From NCBI GenBank assembly GCA_964622315.1, contig CAZUOY010000015.1:1-33160 (forward strand): 33,160 bases of DNA, given 5' to 3'. Under the pieces are notes generated by a model. The model did not search any database. It saw only the letters and a program-made list of their open reading frames with translations, and was not told the DNA's origin. The number at the start of each line of letters is the position of its first letter. Position 1 is the stretch's first letter. Positions 22,044-30,907 of this stretch are shown piece after piece. This stretch comes from JAYFNU01 sp964622315 (GTDB lineage Bacteria > Bacillota > Clostridia > Oscillospirales > Ruminococcaceae). The position numbers were made by a program, and so were the translations under genes.

Positions 22044-22334
22044 ATGCAGAAAAAGAAAACGCCGATAAGACGCTGTACGGGCTGCCGCGAGAGTAAGCCG
22101 AAGAAGGAGCTTGTGCGTGTGGTAAAAAGCCCCGAAGGTGAAATAGCGGTTGACCTCACAGGCAAGAAGTCAGGGCGCGGAGCGTATATATGCAGGAATG
22201 AGGCTTGCCTTGCCGCGGCGAAGAAGGCGAGAAGCCTTGAACGAGCATTGGAATGCGCGATAGACGAGGCAATCTACGAACGGCTCTCGGCGGAAATCGC
22301 CGAGGCAAAGGACGCGGAGGAAGCCGATGAATAG
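22044..22334 (+). CDS. ylxR: YlxR family RNA-binding protein
   Basis: The 96-residue protein carries the DUF448 signature RRCTGCRESKPKKELVRVVK and GRGAYICRNEACLAAAKK. In Bacillus the family has been linked to RNase P modulation and nucleoid-associated regulation. Its Cys residues are not clearly metal ligands. It lies between nusA and ylxQ, its normal position. The ATG follows a GAGGTGAAGG SD. It overlaps ylxQ by 8 bases. Confidence 0.93.
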   Translation: MQKKKTPIRRCTGCRESKPKKELVRVVKSPEGEIAVDLTGKKSGRGAYICRNEACLAAAKKARSLERALECAIDEAIYERLSAEIAEAKDAEEADE

Positions 22335-22626
22335 CGACAAGCTGCTTTCGGCTGTGTCAATGGCACGTGGTGCGGGTAAGCTTAAAATAGGTTACGACGC
22401 GGCGGCGGACGCCGTTTTAAAGGGAGCGCCGCTTGTGCTGTTAGCGAGCGACGCCTCAGACCGAACGAAGACAGCGACTGAGCGTTTTTGCGAGGATATG
22501 ACGAAGATTGTTTATCTTCCGAGAACGCAGGAAGAAATAGAAAACACGGTGGGACGGAGGTTTGCCGTTGCCGCCGTAAGCGACGGGAATTTCGCGGCGC
22601 TTATCGAAAAGCAGTTGGGAAAATAG
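22327..22626 (+). CDS. ylxQ: YlxQ, L7Ae-like RNA-binding protein
   Basis: The 99-residue protein fits the L7Ae/L30e fold that binds kink-turn RNA: SAVSMARGAGKLKIGYDAAA at the start, PLVLLASDASDRTK in the middle and a hydrophobic VGRRFAVAAVSDGNFAALI end. It follows ylxR with an 8-base overlap and precedes infB, the conserved order in Firmicutes. Its exact role is not settled. Confidence 0.92.
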   Translation: MNSDKLLSAVSMARGAGKLKIGYDAAADAVLKGAPLVLLASDASDRTKTATERFCEDMTKIVYLPRTQEEIENTVGRRFAVAAVSDGNFAALIEKQLGK

Positions 22627-22656
22627 GTTATCAAGCGAAGTAATGGAGGCATTTTG

Positions 22657-24975
22657 ATGATAATTAAGTACAAAGTAGGAGATTTGGCGAAGGATTTAAA
22701 CCTGCCGAATAAGGATATTATTTCGGCGCTGGGGAATCTCGGAGCAGACAAGAAGCACACGACGGCGCTTACGGAAGGGGAGCTGGATTTAATCTTCAAC
22801 ACCCTTACTCGCGAGCATATGGCTAAAAGCTTCGACGAGTATTTCGTGGAAAGCAAGCCCGCCGCGCAGGCACCGAAAAAGTCGCAGGCAGATGATGACG
22901 CCTTTAACCGCGCCGTTGAAGCTAACGCGCAGAAGAAGGAAAAAAAGAAGGACGAAAACGCGCCTGTTGTTGTAAAAGAGCGCGTAAGCCGTGTTATAGA
23001 CACGCGCGCGTCAAACGTCGAGATAGACAAGTATAACGAAAAGTATGAAAATATCGCCCAGACTTCAAGAAATATGAACGACAGGCGAAACACCAATCAG
23101 GTGAAGAAGCAGAAGTTTAACCAGCGTTCTCAGCAGCGCAACAAGCCTCCGTTTGCGAAGCGCGAGACCGAAGCGGAAAAGCTTCAGCGTATTCAGCTTG
23201 AAAAGGCGCGCAAGGCACAACTTCGCGTGTCAATTCCCGATGAGATTTCGGTCGGCGAGCTTGCCAGCCGCTTGAAGGTGACGGCGCCCGCCGTAATCAA
23301 GAAGCTCGTAGGTCTTGGTGTAATGGCGGCTATCTCCGACACGGTTGACTTCGACACGGCGAGCCTTGTTGCAGAGGAGCTCGGCGCCAAGGTTGAACAC
23401 GAAGTTCACGTTTCTATAGAGGAACGTCTTAACATGACCGACGACGAGCAGGACGCGCCCGATAGCCTTCGCGAGAGAAGCGCGGTTGTGGTGGTTATGG
23501 GTCACGTTGACCACGGTAAAACATCGTTACTCGACTATATCAGAAAAAGCAATGTAATCGCGGGTGAGGCGGGTGGAATAACCCAGCATATCGGTGCCTA
23601 CCGCGTTAAGGTTAGGGATAAATTCGTCACCTTCCTCGACACCCCCGGACACGAGGCGTTTACCTCAATGCGCGCTCGCGGCGCGTCTATTACGGATATA
23701 GCGGTAATAGTTGTTGCGGCGGACGACGGAATTATGCCCCAGACGGTGGAGGCAATTAACCACGCTAAGGCGGCGGGAATTTCTATAATTGTCGCAATTA
23801 ACAAGATGGATAAGCCCACGGCGAACGCCGAAAAGGTAAAGCAGGAGCTGACCGAATATGACCTCGTCCCCGAGGAATGGGGCGGCGACGTTATCTGCGT
23901 GCCTATTTCGGCTAAGACGGGAGAGGGCGTAGACACCCTTCTTGAAATGCTTACCGTTGTAAGCGAGGTCAAGGAGCTTAAAGCGAACCCGGACAGACTT
24001 GCGAAGGGCACGGTGATTGAGGCGAAGCTCGACAAAGGCCGCGGACCTGTCGCAACAATTCTTATACAAAACGGAACCCTTCACACAAGCGATATCGTTA
24101 TAGCGGGCACCTCGGTGGGCCGCGTTCGTATGATGTTCGATGACCGTGGAAAGAAGATAGACGCCGCGGGTCCGAGCGTCCCCGTTGAGATAACGGGTTT
24201 GGTCGAAGTGCCGAGCGCGGGCGACATTTTCAACGCGGTTGAAGACGAGAAGCTTGCGCGCGAGCTTGTTGACCAGCGCCGTCACGCTGAAAAGCAGGAG
24301 CAGTTCTCAAGCTATACAAAGGTCACGCTTGATAACCTGTTTGCTCAGATAGAAAGCGGCGACGTGAAAGAGCTTCCGATAATTATCAAAGCCGACGTTC
24401 AGGGCTCAGCCGAGGCTATCAAGCAAAGTCTTCTCAAGCTCACGAACGACGAGGTAAGGGTATCGGTCATACACGCCGCTGTCGGCGGAATCACCTCGTC
24501 CGACATAATGCTCGCCGAGGCTTCGGGAGCGATAGTAATAGGCTTTAACGTACGTCCCGACGCGACGGCAACCGAGCGTGCCGAGCTTTCAGGCGTTGAT
24601 ATGCATATGTATCGCGTAATTTACGACGCGATTGACGACGTGAAATCGGCTATGAAGGGTATGCTTGCGCCGAAGATTCGCGAGGTCGAGCAAGGCCGCG
24701 CCGAGGTTCGCGAGGTTTACAAGATTTCCTCTATCGGCACGGTTGCGGGCTGCTATGTCCTGAACGGCTCCATTACGAGAACCAGCCTTATTCGCGTAGT
24801 TCGCGACGGAATTATTATTAACGACGACAAGCTCTCCTCACTTCGCCGCTTTAAGGACGACGTGAAGGAGGTTGCGCAGGGCTATGAATGCGGTATAACC
24901 CTTGAAAAATACAACGACATTAAACAGGGCGATATTTTCGAGGCTTATATTATGGAAGAATACCGCGAGGATTAG
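22657..24975 (+). CDS. infB: Translation initiation factor IF-2
   Basis: IF-2 is the GTPase that brings initiator tRNA to the ribosome. The protein has 772 residues. The variable N-terminus includes an IF2N-like domain (about 1-55) and a lysine/asparagine-rich linker, with a second IF2N at about 195-245. The G domain is intact: GHVDHGKT at 282-289, DTPGHEAF and NKMDK. The C-terminal initiator-tRNA domain ends in GDIFEAYIMEE. I chose ATG 22657, 7 bases after GGAGG (22645-22649), over the in-frame TTG at 22654. Confidence 0.97.
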   Translation: MIIKYKVGDLAKDLNLPNKDIISALGNLGADKKHTTALTEGELDLIFNTLTREHMAKSFDEYFVESKPAAQAPKKSQADDDAFNRAVEANAQKKEKKKDENAPVVVKERVSRVIDTRASNVEIDKYNEKYENIAQTSRNMNDRRNTNQVKKQKFNQRSQQRNKPPFAKRETEAEKLQRIQLEKARKAQLRVSIPDEISVGELASRLKVTAPAVIKKLVGLGVMAAISDTVDFDTASLVAEELGAKVEHEVHVSIEERLNMTDDEQDAPDSLRERSAVVVVMGHVDHGKTSLLDYIRKSNVIAGEAGGITQHIGAYRVKVRDKFVTFLDTPGHEAFTSMRARGASITDIAVIVVAADDGIMPQTVEAINHAKAAGISIIVAINKMDKPTANAEKVKQELTEYDLVPEEWGGDVICVPISAKTGEGVDTLLEMLTVVSEVKELKANPDRLAKGTVIEAKLDKGRGPVATILIQNGTLHTSDIVIAGTSVGRVRMMFDDRGKKIDAAGPSVPVEITGLVEVPSAGDIFNAVEDEKLARELVDQRRHAEKQEQFSSYTKVTLDNLFAQIESGDVKELPIIIKADVQGSAEAIKQSLLKLTNDEVRVSVIHAAVGGITSSDIMLAEASGAIVIGFNVRPDATATERAELSGVDMHMYRVIYDAIDDVKSAMKGMLAPKIREVEQGRAEVREVYKISSIGTVAGCYVLNGSITRTSLIRVVRDGIIINDDKLSSLRRFKDDVKEVAQGYECGITLEKYNDIKQGDIFEAYIMEEYRED

Positions 24976-24989
24976 TAAAAGGAGAGATT

Positions 24990-25334
24990 ATGCCCCAACA
25001 CCGCACAGACCGCTTGAATAAAGATTTAAGAAAAGAAATCAGCTCAATTCTTTCAGCCATGAAGGACGCACGATTGAATGAGTTTTTGTCCGTAATGCGC
25101 GTCGAGGTCACGAGTGATTTGTCCTACGCCAAGGTTTTTATCGGCTCATTAAAGGGCGGCGAGGAGGCAAAGGAGGCGTGCGAGGTTCTTAAGAAGGCGG
25201 GCGGTCATATCAGAACCGAGCTTGCCAAGCGCCTTCGCATAAGAAAGGTGCCCGAGCTTACCTTCATTCCCGACGATTCGGTCGATTATTACAACAAAAT
25301 CAATTCGATTATCGAGGGCTTCAAGCATGAGTAA
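24990..25334 (+). CDS. rbfA: Ribosome-binding factor A
   Basis: RbfA is a 30S maturation factor needed for 16S 5'-end processing. The 114-residue KH-like protein has the family pattern RTDRLNKDLRKEISSIL at the N-terminus, LSVMRVEVTSDLSYAKVFI in the middle and LRIRKVPELTFIPDDSVDY near the end. It lies 14 bases after infB. The ATG follows AAAGGAGAG. It overlaps the next gene by 8 bases. Confidence 0.96.
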   Translation: MPQHRTDRLNKDLRKEISSILSAMKDARLNEFLSVMRVEVTSDLSYAKVFIGSLKGGEEAKEACEVLKKAGGHIRTELAKRLRIRKVPELTFIPDDSVDYYNKINSIIEGFKHE

Positions 25335-26283
25335 AACGGTAGACATTAAAGAGGCCGCCGCTCTGCTTGCGGGTGCGAATGACATATTAATTATCACCCA
25401 CAAAAATCCCGACGGCGACACGATAGGCTCGGCACTCGCTATGTGGGCGGCGTTTCGCGTGCTGGAAAAGCGTGCGAGGATTGTAAACGACGGTGAGTTT
25501 CACCGCCGCTACGACGTAATTACAGCGAGATACGCCGAGGAAAAAAACGATGACTTTGAGCCAGCCTTTATTCTTGCCGTGGACACAGCGGCTGAGGGTA
25601 TGATGGGCGAAAGCCTGAGAAAGTACGCTTCAGAAACCGACCTTTGCATAGACCATCACGGAACAAACAGCGATTACGCGAAAAATCTTCTTTGCGACAG
25701 CAAAAGCGCTTCCTGCTGTGAGATTATTGCAGATGTGATTGAGGCTATGGGTGTCAGGCTTGACCGATATATCGCAAGCTGTCTATATATCGGCGCGGCG
25801 ACGGATACAGGTTGTTTTAAGTATTCGAATACCACAGCCAAAACTCATATGCTCGCGGCGCGTGCTATAGAGCTCGGTGTGGATATAACAGATATAAACT
25901 TTCGCTTTTTCGAGGAGAAATCAAGAGCCCGTATAGCGCTGGAGCAGCTTGCGCTCGCGGGGCTTGAGATAACTCTCGGCGGAAAAGTCGCAATAATGAC
26001 GGTGACGCTCGATATGCTTGAGCGTTCGGGCTGTTCGGCGAACGACGTAGAGGGAATAACCCCAATTCCGCGCACGATAGAGGGCGTAGAGGTGGGTGTA
26101 ACGCTTCGCGAGGTTAAAGAGGGACTAATTAAGGTTTCACTTAGAACGAAGACGGTGGACGCGGCTGAAATATGCGAGAAATTCGGCGGCGGCGGGCATA
26201 AGCGTGCGGCGGGCTTTGAGTGTTCCGGAACCCAGTTTGATATCAAGGTCGCGCTTATCGCGGAGATAGAAAAGGTGTTTTAA
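25327..26283 (+). CDS. nrnA: NrnA-type DHH oligoribonuclease / pAp phosphatase
   Basis: NrnA degrades very short RNAs and converts 3'-phosphoadenosine 5'-phosphate to AMP. The 318-residue DHH/DHHA1 protein has KNPDGDTIGSALAM, ILAVDTAA and DHHGTN, the metal-binding motifs of the DHH domain, and GGGGHKRAAGFE in the C-terminal DHHA1 domain, typical substrate-binding glycines. It may also hydrolyse pGpG, which would link it to the GGDEF protein at 1668. This link is an inference. It overlaps rbfA by 8 bases. Confidence 0.92.
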   Translation: MSKTVDIKEAAALLAGANDILIITHKNPDGDTIGSALAMWAAFRVLEKRARIVNDGEFHRRYDVITARYAEEKNDDFEPAFILAVDTAAEGMMGESLRKYASETDLCIDHHGTNSDYAKNLLCDSKSASCCEIIADVIEAMGVRLDRYIASCLYIGAATDTGCFKYSNTTAKTHMLAARAIELGVDITDINFRFFEEKSRARIALEQLALAGLEITLGGKVAIMTVTLDMLERSGCSANDVEGITPIPRTIEGVEVGVTLREVKEGLIKVSLRTKTVDAAEICEKFGGGGHKRAAGFECSGTQFDIKVALIAEIEKVF

Positions 26284-26284
26284 C

Positions 26285-27175
26285 GTGAACGGAATTATCG
26301 TTATCGACAAGCCCGCGGACTTCACCTCTTTCGACGTTGTAGCAAAGCTTCGTGGCATACTGCGCGAGCGGCGCATAGGTCACGGCGGTACGCTGGACCC
26401 GATGGCGACGGGCGTTCTCCCCGTCTTTGTCGGCACGGCGACGAAGGCGGTCGATATACTTCCCGATACAAAAAAGAGCTATACTGCACGTGTCAGGCTC
26501 GGAATAAAAACTGAAACGGGCGACATAACGGGCGGCGTAACTCAAAGAAGTAGCGCGCCCGTTGATTTTTCTGCTTTGAAAGCCGCGGCGGGCGGGTTTG
26601 TAGGCGAGATACAGCAAACGCCGCCGATGTATTCCGCCGTAAAGGTGGGCGGTAAGAAGCTTTACGAACTTGCGAGAAAGGGAATTGAAATTGAGCGGGA
26701 ACCGCGTTCTGTCGAGGTTTTTTCATTAAATCTTTACGATTATAACGAGGCGACGGGCGAGTTTTCTCTTGACGCGGATTGCTCAAAGGGCACATATATA
26801 AGAACGCTCGCGGAGGATATTCTTGCGCGTATGGGACTTATCGGCGCACTCGCGTCGCTAAGGCGAACAAGGAGCGCGGACTTTACTCTCAACGAGGCGG
26901 TATGCCTTGACGAGGTGGAAGCGGCGGCGCAAGAGGGCAAGCTTAACGGTCTGCTTCGTGAAACAGAAACAGCGTTTCTTAGCTATGGCGAAAGAGTATT
27001 AGACGCGAAGCTCGCACGGCTGTTTCTTAACGGCTTTCGCTTTGAAAGCGAGAGAGCTTGCATAAGTGAAGCTGACGGCACGGTGAGAATTAAAGACGAG
27101 GGCGGGCGTTTCCTCGGGCTTGGGAAATGCGTTGAGGGTACGCTTGTAAAAACAGCACATTTTTTGTCTGAATAG
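26285..27175 (+). CDS. truB: tRNA pseudouridine-55 synthase
   Basis: TruB converts U55 of tRNA T-loops to pseudouridine. Hallmarks are MNGIIVIDKPADFTSFDVV at the N-terminus and GHGGTLDPMATGVLPVF, with the catalytic Asp38. TPPMYSAVKVGGKKLYELAR also fits; here it reads QTPPMYSAVK. The C-terminal SKGTYIRTLAED is family-typical. The start is a GTG at 26285, one base after the nrnA stop. The length of 296 is normal. Confidence 0.96.
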   Translation: MNGIIVIDKPADFTSFDVVAKLRGILRERRIGHGGTLDPMATGVLPVFVGTATKAVDILPDTKKSYTARVRLGIKTETGDITGGVTQRSSAPVDFSALKAAAGGFVGEIQQTPPMYSAVKVGGKKLYELARKGIEIEREPRSVEVFSLNLYDYNEATGEFSLDADCSKGTYIRTLAEDILARMGLIGALASLRRTRSADFTLNEAVCLDEVEAAAQEGKLNGLLRETETAFLSYGERVLDAKLARLFLNGFRFESERACISEADGTVRIKDEGGRFLGLGKCVEGTLVKTAHFLSE

Positions 27176-27184
27176 GTGGAAGGT

Positions 27185-28117
27185 ATGGAGACGCGGCGAG
27201 AAAAAACTGAATATAGCGGCGCCACCTGCGTCGCGATAGGCTACTTTGACGGCGTTCACCGCGGACACTCGGCGGTAATCTCCGCGGCGGTGGAGTGCGC
27301 GAAAAGAAGCGGGCTTCAAAGCGTCGCGTTAACCTTCGACATGACGAAGAAGCGAGCAAGCGGAAAGGGCAGTCTTGACCTTATGCAGTTTTCCGAGAGG
27401 GAACGCTATATCGCCGAGCTTGGCATAGACTCCCTTTGTGTGTTGGATTTTTCAGAGATATGCGACCTTGACGGAAAGCAGTTTGCAAACGAAATTCTCG
27501 TAAATCGGCTTCATGCCTCGGCGGTGTTCTGCGGTGACGGGTTTCGTTTTTCTAAAGACAAGGGTTGCGGTGTAAAGGAACTAAGCGACCTATGCCGTGA
27601 ACGGGGAATTGCCGTAACGGCGGTGGACGAGGTGGTAGACGGCGGCTTAGTTTCCACAACCAGGATAAAAGCGCTTGTTAAGGACGGCGCGGTTGCTGAG
27701 GCGGCAAGGCTTCTCGGACACCCGCTTAGCTATTCTGGGCGGGTTATAGAAGGGCGGAAGCTTGGGCGGCGGCTTGGTTTTCCCACGGCAAACCAACGCT
27801 TTCCTGAAGGTGTTGCGCCGTTGCGTTTCGGTGTTTACCGCTCCCGCGCTTACGCTGACGGCGAGATTTTCGAGGCGGTTTCAAATATCGGCGTGCGCCC
27901 GACGGTGGACGATACGGGGAGCGTTTTTATTGAGACCTATTTAATCGGATATATGGGAGACTTATATAACAGCGATATCACGGTGGAGCTGCATAGTTTT
28001 CTTCGCAAGGAGAAGCGGTTTAAGGATGAAGACGAGCTTCGTTCCGCTGTTTTGAAGGATATTGAAACGGTAAGGAAAGAGTCCGCTGCAAAAGGGACAG
28101 CCGCGGAAAAATATTAA
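27185..28117 (+). CDS. ribF: Bifunctional riboflavin kinase / FAD synthetase
   Basis: RibF turns riboflavin to FMN and then FAD. The N-terminal nucleotidyltransferase domain shows IGYFDGVHRGHSAVI, the usual GxFDGxHxGH motif. The C-terminal riboflavin-kinase domain begins HPLSYSGRVIEGRKLGRRLG, followed by FPTAN. The ATG at 27185 is preferred over the in-frame GTG at 27176, which directly follows the truB stop and lacks an SD. The product has about 310 residues, the usual length. It may supply the flavins for RnfC, RnfD and RnfG, but the location within the translation cluster is just the conserved gene order. Confidence 0.96.
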   Translation: METRREKTEYSGATCVAIGYFDGVHRGHSAVISAAVECAKRSGLQSVALTFDMTKKRASGKGSLDLMQFSERERYIAELGIDSLCVLDFSEICDLDGKQFANEILVNRLHASAVFCGDGFRFSKDKGCGVKELSDLCRERGIAVTAVDEVVDGGLVSTTRIKALVKDGAVAEAARLLGHPLSYSGRVIEGRKLGRRLGFPTANQRFPEGVAPLRFGVYRSRAYADGEIFEAVSNIGVRPTVDDTGSVFIETYLIGYMGDLYNSDITVELHSFLRKEKRFKDEDELRSAVLKDIETVRKESAAKGTAAEKY

Positions 28118-28138
28118 CAATTGTGCGCACGAAAAAAG

Positions 28139-28168
28139 TTGCATTTTTACTGAGGTTTGTGCTAAAAT
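28139..28168 (+). promoter_or_regulatory. Promoter of rpsO
   Basis: TTGCAT (28139-28144) and TAAAAT (28163-28168) are separated by 18 bases, with a TGC extended -10 (28160-28162). The transcript starts near 28175 and carries a leader of about 100 bases. Confidence 0.7.
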
Positions 28169-28174
28169 ATATGT

Positions 28175-28280
28175 TGCGCGACCACGCCACGGAGCTAAGG
28201 CATGTGCCCGAACTTTTCGGGAATCACCTGGCACCTTAATTCTGTGACGACGGTTAATAATAAAGAAAGGTGAAAGAAAT
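28175..28280 (+). promoter_or_regulatory. Structured rpsO leader, candidate S15 autoregulatory site
   Basis: A 6-bp hairpin (28207-28212 with 28216-28221) is extended by GTG/CAC (28204-28206 with 28225-28227) and AAGG/CCTT (28197-28200 with 28234-28237). GCCA at 28186-28189 could cross-pair with TGGC at 28229-28232, giving a pseudoknot or alternative fold. S15 is known to regulate its own mRNA through such structures, but the fold here is by eye. Confidence 0.45.
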
Positions 28281-28541
28281 ATGCTTAAGGACAAAAAAGA
28301 GGTAATCGAAAGCGTACGCGTACACGAGACCGACACAGGTTCCCCCGAGGTGCAAGTCGCTATTCTTACCAACAGAATCAACCATCTTAACGAGCATCTC
28401 AAGGAGCACAAGCAGGACCACCATTCCCGCCGCGGAATGCTCAAGATGATTGGTCAGCGCCGTAACCTTCTCGCATACCTTCAGAAGAAGGATATCGAGC
28501 GTTACCGCGCGCTTATCGCAAAGCTCGGCTTACGTAAATAG
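28281..28541 (+). CDS. rpsO: 30S ribosomal protein S15
   Basis: S15 is an early-binding 16S rRNA protein. The 86-residue helical protein has the family segments HETDTGSPEVQVAILTNRIN, NEHLKEHKQDHHSRRGML, and RRNLLAYLQKKDIERYRALI. The ATG follows AAAGGTGAAAG. It has a promoter and structured leader of its own and is separated from pnp by a strong hairpin. Confidence 0.98.
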   Translation: MLKDKKEVIESVRVHETDTGSPEVQVAILTNRINHLNEHLKEHKQDHHSRRGMLKMIGQRRNLLAYLQKKDIERYRALIAKLGLRK

Positions 28542-28549
28542 TAAACATT

Positions 28550-28582
28550 CGGAAGGCAGGCGGTTTTGTCGTCTGCCTTCCG
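28550..28582 (+). terminator. Hairpin after rpsO, possible terminator or processing site
   Basis: A 14-bp stem (28550-28563 with 28569-28582, including two G-U pairs) with a 5-nt loop directly after the rpsO stop. The run of T after it is short (TTGCCTATTTT), so partial read-through into pnp is likely. Confidence 0.65.
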
Positions 28583-28622
28583 TTGCCTATTTTCAAGCCG
28601 AAAGGAAACAGCCTTGAATTTT

Positions 28623-28679
28623 GGTTTTTAGCGATGAATTGGACGCTTTGCTTCAAAGCGCCGAATTTATTGCTAAACC
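28623..28679 (+). promoter_or_regulatory. Long imperfect stem-loop in the pnp leader
   Basis: The inverted repeat pairs 28627-28640 with 28664-28677, including two G-U pairs, and 28644-28650 with 28654-28660 around a 3-nt CTT loop. GG at 28623-28624 can pair with CC at 28678-28679. Only a small internal loop and a bulge interrupt a stem of about 24 bp. It lies 40 bases before the pnp ATG. Confidence 0.65.
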
Positions 28680-28719
28680 CAAAGGATAGGCACAAAATAT
28701 TTTGGGAGGCAAATTATTA

Positions 28720-30831
28720 ATGTTTGAAAACTATCGTGTTTTTGAAACCGAGCTTGCGGGACGCAAGCTCAAGGTAGAGACCGGCAAGATGTGCGGTCTT
28801 TCCAATGGCTCTTGTATGGTTGAGTATGGCGAAACCTATGTGCTTTGCAACGTGACCATGAGCCAAAAGCCCCGTGACGGAATCGACTTTTTCCCTCTTT
28901 CCGTTGATTTTGAAGAAAAGCTATATTCCGTCGGACGTATACCCGGAAGCTTCCTTCGCCGCGAAGGTCGCCCGACAGAAAAGGCAATACTTACCTCGCG
29001 CGTGGTAGACAGACCTATCCGTCCGCTTTTCCCGAAGGATATGAGAAACGACGTGTCCGTTGTTATGACGGTTATGTCGGTTGACCCCGACTGCTCGCCC
29101 GAAATCGCCGGCATGTTAGGCACGTCAATCGCGCTGTCAATCTCGGATATTCCGTGGAACGGACCTATCGCGGGTGTGTTCGTTGGTCTTGTTGACGGAG
29201 AAATAGTCATCAACCCCACCGAGGCACAGCGTGAAAAAAGCGACCTTCAGCTGACGGTCGCCGCTTCTAAGGAAAAGATTGTAATGATAGAAGCAGGCGC
29301 TAACGAGGTCGATAACGACACAATGCTTGAGGCTATCAAAAAAGCGCACGATGAGATAAAGAAGATTATCGACTTTATCCTTATGATGCAAAAGGAAGTC
29401 GGCAAGGCAAAGATAGCATTTGAAAGCCAGGAAGTGCCCCACGATATGTACGAGGACGTTAAGAACCTCGTAATCGACAAGGTGCGCATTGCAATGGATA
29501 CCGATGACAAGACTGTCCGCGACGCGGCGCTTGTTCCGATATATGACGAGGTTCACTCCACCCTCGACGAGAAGTATCCCGACGAGACTGCGAAGCTTGA
29601 CGAGTGTATGTACAAGCTTCAGAAGTTCGTTGTTCGCCGTTGGCTTCTCGATGACGGTAAGCGCGTGGACGGACGCGGAATCGACGAGATACGTCCGCTT
29701 GCGGCTGAGGTCGGAATACTTCCGAGAACCCACGGCAGCGGAATGTTCACCAGAGGACAGACCCAGGTTCTTACCGTCGCGACGCTTGCCATGTCGGGCG
29801 ACGCGCAGATACTTGACGGCATAGATAACGAAGAAAACAAGCGATATATGCACCACTACAACTTCCCGTCCTACTCCGTCGGCGAAACCCGCCCGAGCAG
29901 AGGACCCGGTCGCCGCGAGATAGGCCACGGCGCTCTTGCTGAGCGCGCGCTTGTGCCGGTGCTTCCGACACTGGACGAGTTCCCCTACACTATCCGCCTT
30001 GTATCCGAGGTGCTTTCCTCTAACGGCTCCACCTCTCAAGGCTCGATATGCGGTTCAACCCTTGCCCTTATGGACGCGGGTGTGCCGATAAAGTCACCCG
30101 TAGCGGGCATCTCCTGCGGTCTTATTACCGAGGGCGAGCGCTGGATGACTATGGTTGACATTCAGGGCGTCGAAGACTTCTTCGGCGATATGGACTTTAA
30201 AGTAGCGGGTACAAAGAAGGGCATTACCGCCATTCAGATGGACCTTAAAATAGACGGCTTAACCTATGATATTATTGCCGAGGCGTTTGCAAAGACATTA
30301 AAGGCTCGCCTTTATATTCTTGACGAAATTATGCTTAAGGCTATACCCGAGCCGCGTGCGGAGCTTTCCAAGTACGCGCCGAAGATGCTCTCCATCTCCA
30401 TTGATGTTGAGAAGATTTCCGAGGTTATCGGCAAGGGCGGCAAGGTTATTCAAAAGATTTGCGCCGAGTGCGACGTCAAGATTGACGTTGAGGAGGACGG
30501 CAGAGTTTACGTCTCCAGCATGGACCTTGAGAACGCTCAGCGCGCTATCGACATAATCAGAACGATTGTCACCGAGCCGGAAATAGGCGCTATGTACTAT
30601 GGCAAGGTAACAAAGCTTCTTCCGATAGGCGCAAAGGTGGAAATTGCCCCCGGTAAGGAAGGTTTCGTCCACATAAGCAAGCTTGAGGAGCGCAGAGTTG
30701 AGAAGGTTGAGGACGTTCTCACTATAGGCGACATTATCCCTGTAATGGTAATAAAGATAGGCGACCGCGGAATTGACCTTTCGCGCAAGGACGCCGTCGC
30801 GGCGCTCAACGCAAAAAAGAGCGCAGAGTAA
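28720..30831 (+). CDS. pnp: Polynucleotide phosphorylase
   Basis: PNPase degrades RNA 3' to 5' with phosphate and is part of the degradosome. The 703-residue protein has two RNase PH domains: the first carries SFLRREGRPTEKAILTSRVV and RPLFPKDM, the second has RTHGSGMFTRGQTQVLT and RPSRGPGRREIGHGALAERA. A KH domain (ISEVIGKGGKVIQKI) and an S1 domain (GKVTKLLPIGAKVEI) end the protein. The ATG at 28720 follows GGGAGG with 10 bases of spacing. An upstream in-frame TTG at 28702 is rejected because it overlaps the SD. Confidence 0.98.
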   Translation: MFENYRVFETELAGRKLKVETGKMCGLSNGSCMVEYGETYVLCNVTMSQKPRDGIDFFPLSVDFEEKLYSVGRIPGSFLRREGRPTEKAILTSRVVDRPIRPLFPKDMRNDVSVVMTVMSVDPDCSPEIAGMLGTSIALSISDIPWNGPIAGVFVGLVDGEIVINPTEAQREKSDLQLTVAASKEKIVMIEAGANEVDNDTMLEAIKKAHDEIKKIIDFILMMQKEVGKAKIAFESQEVPHDMYEDVKNLVIDKVRIAMDTDDKTVRDAALVPIYDEVHSTLDEKYPDETAKLDECMYKLQKFVVRRWLLDDGKRVDGRGIDEIRPLAAEVGILPRTHGSGMFTRGQTQVLTVATLAMSGDAQILDGIDNEENKRYMHHYNFPSYSVGETRPSRGPGRREIGHGALAERALVPVLPTLDEFPYTIRLVSEVLSSNGSTSQGSICGSTLALMDAGVPIKSPVAGISCGLITEGERWMTMVDIQGVEDFFGDMDFKVAGTKKGITAIQMDLKIDGLTYDIIAEAFAKTLKARLYILDEIMLKAIPEPRAELSKYAPKMLSISIDVEKISEVIGKGGKVIQKICAECDVKIDVEEDGRVYVSSMDLENAQRAIDIIRTIVTEPEIGAMYYGKVTKLLPIGAKVEIAPGKEGFVHISKLEERRVEKVEDVLTIGDIIPVMVIKIGDRGIDLSRKDAVAALNAKKSAE

Positions 30832-30850
30832 TCAAAAACTGAATAACTAA

Positions 30851-30882
30851 TAACCGCCCCGTTCGTAAGAACGGGGCGGTTA
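30851..30882. terminator. Bidirectional terminator between pnp and the GT-C-like gene
   Basis: A 14-bp perfect GC-rich stem (30851-30864 with 30869-30882) with a GTAA loop lies between the convergent stops at 30831 and 30908. Confidence 0.85.
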
Positions 30883-30907
30883 ACTTTGTGCAAAGTATAT
30901 GTGATAA

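Noticed and set aside
23665..24285. 206-codon minus-strand frame inside infB
   Set aside because: Shadow of the IF-2 G domain; codon pattern and product are not protein-like.
29137..30039. 300-codon minus-strand open frame inside pnp
   Set aside because: It is fully antisense to pnp, which has complete conserved domains; the antisense product resembles no family and has no SD.
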